NCBI RefSeq assembly: GCF_052324685.1
Contig: NW_027506900.1
Coordinates: forward strand, 1,379,764 to 1,443,763
Source: Brachyhypopomus gauderio
Lineage: Eukaryota; Chordata; Actinopteri; Gymnotiformes; Hypopomidae
Direction of reading: 5' to 3'
Length of the DNA: 64,000 bases
The notes under the pieces were generated by a model, which saw only the letters and a list, made by a program, of their open reading frames with translations, was not told where the DNA came from and made no database searches. This document shows positions 47,328-57,200 of the stretch, piece by piece. Position 1 is the first letter of the stretch. Each line of letters opens with the position of its first letter. The position numbers were made by a program, and so were the translations under genes.

Positions 47328-50300
47328 CCCTTTTACACACAAGCTAATCATGCACATATTTAATGAACAATGGTCAATAAATGGCTGATAGATCAAACCA
47401 ATCACATAAGTCACAAGATTGGCAGGTTTAGAGGGAGTGGAACTGTTCTGTCCAGTCTAGTCTTCTAGTCTAGTCTAGTCTCTGAGCAGAGACTCACCAC
47501 TATTTTGAAGTAGTCGCTGGGTATGACTGCATCACCGTTCTTCACCCACTTCACTGTGGGGGCAGGGGAGCCCGTGACATTACACTCGAAAATGATATCC
47601 ATAGCCTCATGGGCGTAGATGTTTGAGGGTTTCTTCAAGAACCGAGGAGGAACTGGAAGAAGGAAAATGGGGTTTGAATCAGTTTGAGTCCAAAAGACAG
47701 AGAGCTGTAGAGAGCTACAACCAACTGGTGGGCTCGCCTATCCGACAATAAACAAACAATAGGAAATTATCGTCATTATGTAGAAGCAGACATATATTTC
47801 ATAGATATAAAAGAAAATATCAGTAAATCCAATTACCTTCTAGGACAACCAGGACTGGCATTAGACTCTTTTGAAATGAACATGAATGGTGACAGTGATG
47901 GTAATACACTGACGGGCACTAAAACTGACCCTGTCCTGCTGCAGGGTCAGGGCCAGGGTGCCAGGCCTCTGAGCTTTGCCTTGTGGATGAGTTATCTGCT
48001 CTGAGGCCTGGAAGGGTCAGCTGATAGTGGGCAAATGAGTGTGGCAACATAAAGAAGCCATGGAGTGGAGCATTTAACAGGGAGAAATGACACGACACCA
48101 TCTGATCACAGTGGAAGTGCAAGGTCAGGTTTGGGGGGGGGGGGGGTAAAGGTGGAGTTGAGAGGGTGGACGGAGTAAAGGTGGTGCTCCCCCAGCGCTC
48201 AGAGGCAAAGGAACACAACTAAAATGTTCCTCTTACACAAAGTGGAGTTTACAGATAGAGAAGATGACGACAGGGTTATAGATGACGGTACCTACATTCT
48301 GTCAGTGGGCACGCACACACTTTATGCATCTGGGCAAAAGATTTTCGTCTACGGGCAGAATTTTTTAATTTAACCGAAACCCATATTAAGGAATGTGAAG
48401 GGCATTTCCATCTGATCTAGCAACCACGTCTCATAAAAGAGGAAGTGCTTCACGTGAATGATGGCCTTTATTAGCTCAGAAACGACCACCCAAGACTTCA
48501 GCAGACTTTTAAATGTTAATAGCACACACCAGCACTTTGCTGAGTACGATATAAAAGAAGGAAACACTCCACAGTTTAGTGCTTATCTAAAGTTAGCTAC
48601 TTAAAGAACTGCACTGTTTTATCCCCTCAGAATGGCCATCCCAGCTGCAAAGACACTCATCATTTTGTGGCTAAAACACCAAAATCTTTTGACTGAAGCA
48701 AAAAAAGAAATAGAATCGCTCTCGTTGAAGAGCAACGAGAGCACGCACGCACCCTGTAGTAGATGGCCTTCAAAGTGACACCTTCACATGGTTTAATGAG
48801 GGTACTGTTCTACTCAACTAAAGGTTGAGTGCTCATATAAGTCCACAGCTGACCACCGGTGTGACTCGCCTCTGAAAGTAGAGACCATCTTCAGCACTGC
48901 TCTTATATTAAGCGTGATCACAATTACGGCCTCTACGAGAAGGTAATCGGACTGTAGTCGGAGGTCCCCCCTGCCTAACAGTCTAACCGCCTAACAGCTA
49001 ACGCTAGCAGCGGAAAAACAGTCCCTATTGCCCCCGGGGCACGGAGTGGCCTCAGAGAGCTCCGTGCACAGCGTTCAGATCCCACAGTGCCACAACAGGA
49101 CGTGGGATGCGGGACTAAGACTTCATGCTAAAGCACACGTTTGTCTTGATTAATGTAGGTAATCACTGGCGCTCTGAGTGATTTACAGTTCCTGCGGGGG
49201 TTTTTGTTGTCATGCGCACGCACAGCTCCCGCACGTCTGCAGGGCCTTTTGTCTCTGAGAGAGGCGGACACCAAAGGCTCGTTTCTTCCAGGCAGTGGCC
49301 CAATCACATGCGCCGTTTCTCCTGGGGATGCGGTTTCCGTGGCGCACACGCAAACAGATCCAGCCGTGCGTCAGTCTTTATAATAGAGGGACAAAAAAAA
49401 AAGCCCAGGAAAAAAAAAAAAAGAGCAGGAAAATATCATCAGAAGCGAGTCCCGGGAGATGTAGATCTCCCTGACCTGCAGGAAGGGTCGTACAAAATAG
49501 GAAAAACATCATACCTCAAACCAGGGAGAGGCAGACGCACGCACGCTACAGGAGGGCAGGGCGAGTCACTCTCATTCACTTCTCCATTTCCCTGCCACAT
49601 GACGCCTTCACTTCCATTGTGACTTTCATCGTCTCTGCCTCTGTGGTATCTTCTGGTTTTAGAGGCAGCCAGGATGAAACGTCTGACTCACACAGTGTCC
49701 TTATTAAACCGTTACGTTCCTCAGCCTAGTCCGGCAATCTACCTGTTACTGCACAAGCAGGTCTTTACCAAGCAGCATGGAGAACATGGATGAAAGGCTG
49801 ACCCCAGTTCTCACAAACACTGTCCCACTGATCCAGCCCCTCTCTGTGGACCACAGGGTCACAGTGACCCCACATTCCCAAGGCTTGGGTCTACCATCAG
49901 CTGCCTGGGTATGATGAAAGACTTTCTGAAAATGCTTGTGATGAAAACTGTGAATCCCTTAAAGCTGTGAAAGATTAGACACCAGCACAAGAAGAGCCGG
50001 CGGGGAGGTGGGTGGGGTAAACAAGCAAAAAGAAAGCATCACTTTCAAAGCAGCGCGCGTGTCAGAGGTCAAAGGGCACGCCCCGAAGGCATCACAGGCA
50101 TGGCACGCGTGGCGAGGACGCGTACCCAGAACGGTGAGCTTCGCCTGCATCTCCACGCTGTCGTTGCCGTTGTCCGCCAGACAGCTGTAGATCCCGCCGT
50201 CCTCCACAGTCAGGTTGTGGATGCGAAGGACGCCCCCGCTCATCACCGAAAACCTCTCGTCACTGCAACAGAACAGAGGAAAGAGGGAGAGACAGTCGGC

Positions 50301-50951
50301 GGGGGAAGTGTGAGCAGGGGAGAGAGAGGGAGCTCAAGACGACACACTCTGGGGAAAGTGGAGAGGAGCAACATGGCTGAGGAACGTTCCTCGAGGGCCG
50401 TGACAGACGACGGCAGAGAGGTTTCTCCACCTCCTGACAGCACCTCTTTCACACAGCCAGACAACCGTGAGCACACACATTCTGCAGCTGCTTTCAAAGG
50501 AAGACTGTGGAGTAGAGATGCCAGCCAGGACTAGTTTTAACTTGACAGCACCAACTATTGAGAAACTCATTTAGGCAGTTCAAAGCCAGAGATGATCACA
50601 ACAGTTTCAGGCCCTGCAGTCACGACTAACATTACACGACTAACTGTAGACGTTTATAGACCTTTACTGGTATATACGTTTGCTCTTTTAGAGGCAGACA
50701 ACATTGTGTTTTAGAATATATGTCTCTTTAAAAGACTGCACATACACAAGTTTTTAAACATCCAGAATTGCAAAGCGTATAAGACTTATTGGGTTAATGT
50801 GCGCGTGTATGTATGGACTCATTTCATGTATGTATTTCATGTATTGCCTTCATTTCACATGGGACGAGACAAAAGAAAAAAGAAAATGATTTTTCACTGT
50901 ATAATGTGGCCAATAGGTTCGTAAAGGCAGCAAATAGCCCAGCTAACACCA

Positions 50952-51009
<58 letters not shown>

Positions 51010-51055
51010 GCACCATATCCTCCACATGTGAACACAGGGTGGACGTCTTTAGGGC

Positions 51056-51092
<37 letters not shown>

Positions 51093-52671
51093 CCAGTGCT
51101 GTCTGGGCAGGAGTGGGTAATAGGAGAGAGGGACAGAGGGAGGGAGAGAGAGAGAGAGAGAATATCAATAGACCAGCGGTAGAGCGAGAGCATGAGACCT
51201 GAGGGGCCTGATGGATCTCCAGACTCAAAGCCAATCCCTTCTCCAAACTCAGTTTACTAAGGAATATGAAGATGGAGATTCATCTTCTTCTTATCGACTC
51301 ACACAGTTTCTTATTTAATTGCCGACAGAAACCGGCGTGTTCACTGCTTCACAAATGTAATTTTTGTTTGAGGTAACGTTATCGTTACTATTTTTAGCCT
51401 GGGTTATACCTGCTGTTACATAAGCTCATCTCAGTAGTCTGGGCGGTGAACATCACACCCACACTCAACCACTCCAGGCTCATAACGGCTCAGGTTTGAG
51501 GAGCAGAGTACATTCTCCACACTTTTGCTGCAAATATGTACGAATCTACGCCGTGAGCCACAGTTCATTCCCAATTTGATAGTTACAACACTATGTTCAC
51601 AATGTGGAAGATTGCCGATTGGTACAATCTTTTATGGACAGTGGTGTAATGACGGCGGGTGACTGACAGACGTACAGGAGAACCTGCTATTTAAAAACAC
51701 GGTGGGAAATGCACAACGTTGTGGATGTGCGGCAGGTTCCTCCTCGGGCTGTGTCCTTCAGCGCCGAAGAGAGAGCCGGGGCCCAATTACCTTCCATTCT
51801 AGCAGGTGCACATTTATTTCACCATCAGAATCCTCCCAGACCTCTGCACGAATAAACAGAGAGACTCCGTTTCTTCCGTAAATAAAACGCATAGGGCTGC
51901 GAATAGGGCTGCGGCCTGCAGAGCTCACGGCTTCCTCTCCTGACCACGCATACGTTCTTCCAGAAGCTAACTTTGGCTTAACCTTAGAAGGTGCAGACAT
52001 CTGCAAACACACAGCCGGTTCTCTCCTTCCACAGCCTGGAACATGCTACACAGCATGTTCCTACACAGTAAAGGGAGAGCACAGGGGAGGAGAGCACAGA
52101 GGAGAGCACACCCAGGGATACGCGCACCTCACTAGAGAACCTGAGCGAGAGGGATCCCCCCTCCACCACCAACATCTCTACCTCCACCACAATTCATCTA
52201 TGAGGTAAGTGAGATGCCCATTAATTAAAATAAAAATCAAGGGCTGGAAGTGACAGTACATACCCAGCACATACCCAGTACATACCCAGTACATACCCAG
52301 TACATACCCAGCACATACCCAGTACATACCCAGCACATACCCAGTACATACCCAGAGCTCTGGGTCACTGCCAGAGTTTGGGCAGGACTTGGGCAGTCAG
52401 AGATCAGGCAGACACTGCAGAGCTGAAGGCCTGCGAGCTCACTCTTCAGGGTAAGAAACTCTGCTTTATCAACCCAACTGGGGCTATGGAAACAAACAAC
52501 CACCCCCCCCCCCCCCCCCCCCCTTGCTGTAATCGAGCTTTTGTAGATATGAGAGTGAAGGGGGGAGGAAGAAGGAGCAATACAAGGAGAAAGAGAGAGA
52601 GGAGGACAGAGAGGAGTTGATAAAAGATCACAGGAGAAACAGGCACAATGTTCCTTTACAGCATGGAGTTG

Positions 52672-52726
<55 letters not shown>

Positions 52727-54219
52727 CCTGCCAGAGATGAATGGTGTGTTGCTACAGCAGGAGCACAGGTGATAGCAGTTCTGCTCCCAGTCGTGACCAG
52801 TTTATAGCTACATCTCTAACCACCCAGCCAGACACTTCTGACAGAGGTTGTTAATATAGGATTGTGTATTAAACAAAAAGAAAAAAAGAAGATGAATAAT
52901 ACACCACATTAATATACTGTATGTGGCACTAGTTTAACCCCAAACAAGTAAACTGTTCGAGTCAAATGAACTTTTGACCTGGACTGGAACAACAATCCAG
53001 CTGAACAAAGGAGGACAATTTTCAAACAATTAGGCTTTAACAAGCGCTCGCCGCAACAGTCAGTTCTAATCAGCTATCTCTGTCCAAAGACAGAAGCTTA
53101 CCATCAGTATGGTCAGAACCAAAGCGAACCGATTTCCCCAACCATTTGCACAAAAGCACTCTCGAGGGAGGAATCAGTCGTCCAAGGAATTTGTGCATCA
53201 CCTGCCAACTTTCCAGATAAACACTCTGGCATTCGGACTCTTCATCTCGGGCCGGGGGTTAGGAGGGGTTTTAAATCTGATCCAGAAGTGAGATACAGCA
53301 GTAATAAACATATGTTGACATGGTTCCACGCAGCTCCCCTAAACACCGCATTACGACCTTCTCTTATTGGCCAAACGCTAATCTTCACCATAAGGTGAAC
53401 ACACACCCCAGCTGATCTGAGCTCAGTTCCAAAGGCCGCATTCCAGTGACACTATTGATCTACATGATCCACGTGGATTAAAGGCCAGGGCAAAAGCACT
53501 CGCCCCCGGCCCGGGGGGAGCGGTTCTGCACGCCACGGCCCTGCTCGTTATGAACGTTCACTAGGGCTGAGGAGCGCCAGCCGCTGCATCCCAGTCAGTT
53601 GTTTAGCCACAGATCGCCAGCTGTAAGACGATCTGGAGATAAGTGCTAAAACAACAAACCTCTGGCTGCCTCGGGCTTCACCGTGGCAACAACGTGGCTG
53701 GAAGGCATGGCTGACAGCACGGGCCCCCCACCGCACACGCCCTACCCCCCTGCACACGCCCTGCCCCAGGCCAATCAGCTTCCGAAAGGAGGCCTTCAAG
53801 GCGGCGAGAGCACACCTCAGCCCAAGCAGGGTGCCTGCGAAACACGCCGCTCTATGCAGGGACGGGTTTTTTGGTAAGAAACGGTTCAGGACTTTGAAAG
53901 GGGGCTCGCTCAGCACAGCGACTGGAGGGAGTAATGCCAACTGGCGTCTTCCTCTCGTTCCGCTCCGACGCCTGACTCCTTCAGATGGACTCCGCCCGGC
54001 TCCACCGCGGAGGGGTGATTCTCCATGCTCCGTGTCATTTTTCACTAGCTGCAGCCCATTTAGAACGGCCTGCCATAACGTCTCGTGCGAGATGGTCAGA
54101 CCCGCCTCTCTGACACTCTTTTCTCTGCTTGATAGTGATGAAGAGATCTCAGCGTCCTCTGGCTGTTCTCAGGTCTGCCTTTACAAGTGAAGCAGGTATT
54201 CCGTGCACACGGACACGAG

Positions 54220-54264
<45 letters not shown>

Positions 54265-57200
54265 CATTTCTGTTTGCTAAACTTGTGAATTGGTCTCTTC
54301 TTACACCTGGTCTTTGATCATTTTCCATGATCGCCTACTGAAGTTAAAATTACAGTCTGGATTTAGAAAACTGGACCCAAATAAGGTCTGACTGGAGCAA
54401 GTGTCATTCAGTCTACAGAGAATCAGCACGCAGCCAGGATGCTACCCAACGATCAGCGGCTGAATTACAGCCCAAAGGAGATCGGCCGCACAGGGGGGGG
54501 CACAGGGGGCACAGGGGCCGCACAGGGGCCGTGTGCGCTGCAACGTCATGGTTTCAGCTTCCGATCTCGCGTAACTGCGCTGCAGGCTACACCCACACGG
54601 GCGTAGGGAGGGGTTTGGGGGGGGGGGATGCTAGCACTGCGGCCGGGTCACGGCCCGACTCCAGAGGGTCACGGCGGTGCCGGCACTGGAGCAGAATTAG
54701 AATGCAGGAGAGGTGGGCAGGACGCAGGGAGGAGAGACATCAAGAATGCATTACGCTGGTGGAAGACCATTAGAGAGGCAATTACAGCGCAAATGGACTC
54801 TGCCAGTAATCTCCGGTTCGTGGCGGTAAACGAGCGAAGACCCGAAATTAGACGTTTAGCCACTTGGGCCCCGCCGCGGCCGGGCGGTGAGAGGCGAGAG
54901 TGGGCGGGGTTACGAGGGCTCGCGGCATCCACCGGGGGACGCCACACTGCCCAAACAGCCAGAGAGTGTCCTACCTTCAACATCAATCCCATCATCGCCT
55001 GGTATGTCCACTGGAATAAACGCAGGAGGCCTGGGATCTGCAGTATTTCACGGTATTTCAGAAGGAAACAGCACAGTGGAATATAAACGACAAGCCTGGG
55101 AAATGTTGTACAGTGTGATATGCAAACACAAAAGTAAGCTACACCACACACTCTGCTTGGTGTTGATAATTTATCTTTGTTTCCAGTACAATTTGTTTTT
55201 TTTTTTACTCCATTACATTTATGCTGCAGAACTCGTAATGTCTGCTGTGGAATTTAGCCAAGATGACATACAAGTGAAGACATTTATTCTGGATGAAGTT
55301 TGCTCTTTTCCTCAAATCCCACTCCCATTCCATTCCTCCTCGGCTCCGCCCCCTTGGTCCCGCCCATACGCACCTCAACCTCCTAGAAAAACACCCATCA
55401 ACTTAACATGGGAAGCAGGTAAAGCATTAATGATGGACTCATCATTAATCTTATAAGCCCTGAGGTTGTCTGGCAGACAACGACCAACATTGATGAGGAG
55501 CTCCCGAGAAATTCATCAAAGCCCAAACACTGATATACAGCTCACCAGTTTGCTTATCATCTGACAGTCTGATGCAGAGGGCAGGGAGAGGTCAACACAC
55601 CAGGACGTTCTGACCAACATGGGGACGGCTCACCTCTGGACACGCAAAACTTCTTGCCCTGCAGACGTTTCGTTCCAGCGATCACACAGATGTGCAACTC
55701 TGCTCTACAAGCTGACTGGCTTGAGATAAATCACTACACTTTAGGCTCAATTTTACATTCATCACTCTTATCTGTGTTGGCTCCCAAAGTGTGCCATGAG
55801 AGGGAGGGGAGAGCAAATAATGGATGCGTGGTGTACCTGCAGAAAGGCTCAACTTGAAGACAAGGACATTAGCATTAGCATTAGCATTAGCAGGCTCATT
55901 CACACGCGTGTGGCTTCCTCCCCTCCAGCTCCTTCATTCTGCTAACCAGACGAACTTTGAACCCCCGCCCCTTCCCCCCGCTACTATAACGATGACACAC
56001 TCAGAACAAGCAGCCAATAAGTCTCTCATACTGCAAACGCTAAGGATTTACCCCTCAAGTATGGTAATCGTGGTGGGGTAAATATAATCATTGCAATGAC
56101 ATCAAACAAGAGCGAATGCGTCTAGGTGGGGAAGGGCAGTGCAGGTTGATTTACATGCTGGGTCATTCCTGTCAGCGATCCATAATTCATGCATGCGTGA
56201 TGGCTGTGTGGCGGACGGCCTCCTGAAGAGATGATAGTTCCCCATTCTGATCACAGAGTTGAACTGACCGCCTTACAACCAGTCCAGACCCAGTGCTGGG
56301 CAATTTACTGTTTGCAAACGGCTTAGTGTGCTGCTCAATAGGCACACAAATCAGGACGTATAAAGCAGGGTTATGATGGTTTTATCTAGGGCAAACACAC
56401 ATACAAACACACACAAACGCATGCGTGTGCACACACACACACACACACACACAAACGCATGCACACAAACGCATGCACACACACACGCACACACACACAC
56501 ACAAATACACATGTGAATTTCACCTAATCAAATCCATAGAATCAAATCACACATAGGTTTGAAGGTGGTTTTTCACATAAGGCAGTATTCACACTAAACC
56601 ACATCAACATTCTCTCCATTACTCCATGACCTCTCAGAAACTGGAGCAGAATTGGGCACGGTCACGACCTGCAGATGCAACCTGCCATCTTCAGCAGGTC
56701 TTCTGAAGCACAAATTATAATCAAGTGCAATTCTTAACAAGAACAAGTAATGGAAGCTAGCACTAGCACTCGTGATTTGAAATGATGTTTCCCAAATGAG
56801 AAGCCTGAAACCAAGAGCCTTGGTGCTGAAGCCCAGAGGAATTCAACAGACGCCTGTTTGGCCTCATCAGGAGTGCTAACTACGGCCTGACACTGCTGTC
56901 GCCGTGCCAGCCCTGGGTCAGCGCACACCGTGCTCCCTCTGGCGCTGTGGTTACGGCCCCGCAACCCTCACGTGTCCTGAGCTCAGTGAGGCACACAGCT
57001 GAGGTCAGCGGGACTGGTCTCCCCAGCATCTCACTCTCACGCACCCCCAGCATCTCACGTGCCCCCAGCGTCTCACGCGGCCCCAGCCCCCAGCGTCTCA
57101 CGCGGCCCCAGCGTCTCACGCACCGCTGCTGCACATGGCCACACACTCACCTCTCGTCCACGGCCTGGCCGTCGTGCATCCAGCGGACGATGGGCACCGG

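Larger units (their letters stand above)
50263..57150 (-). other. neo1: neo1 intron inside Ig3 (6.9 kb)
   Basis: No exon is supported. It contains (CA)n at 50952-51007 and 51061-51090, an 11-bp array (52258-52354), a poly(C) run (about 52502-52523), (TG)n (52673-52723), (CA)n (54223-54261), an ATTAGC hexamer repeat (about 55867-55892), a CA/CGCATG compound repeat (about 56396-56512) and a tandem array next to the right-hand exon (57021-57124). Confidence 0.65.

Noticed and set aside
54887..55456. 189-codon + strand frame with a hydrophobic stretch
   Set aside because: The hydrophobic part comes from T-rich intron sequence, and no family resemblance is seen.
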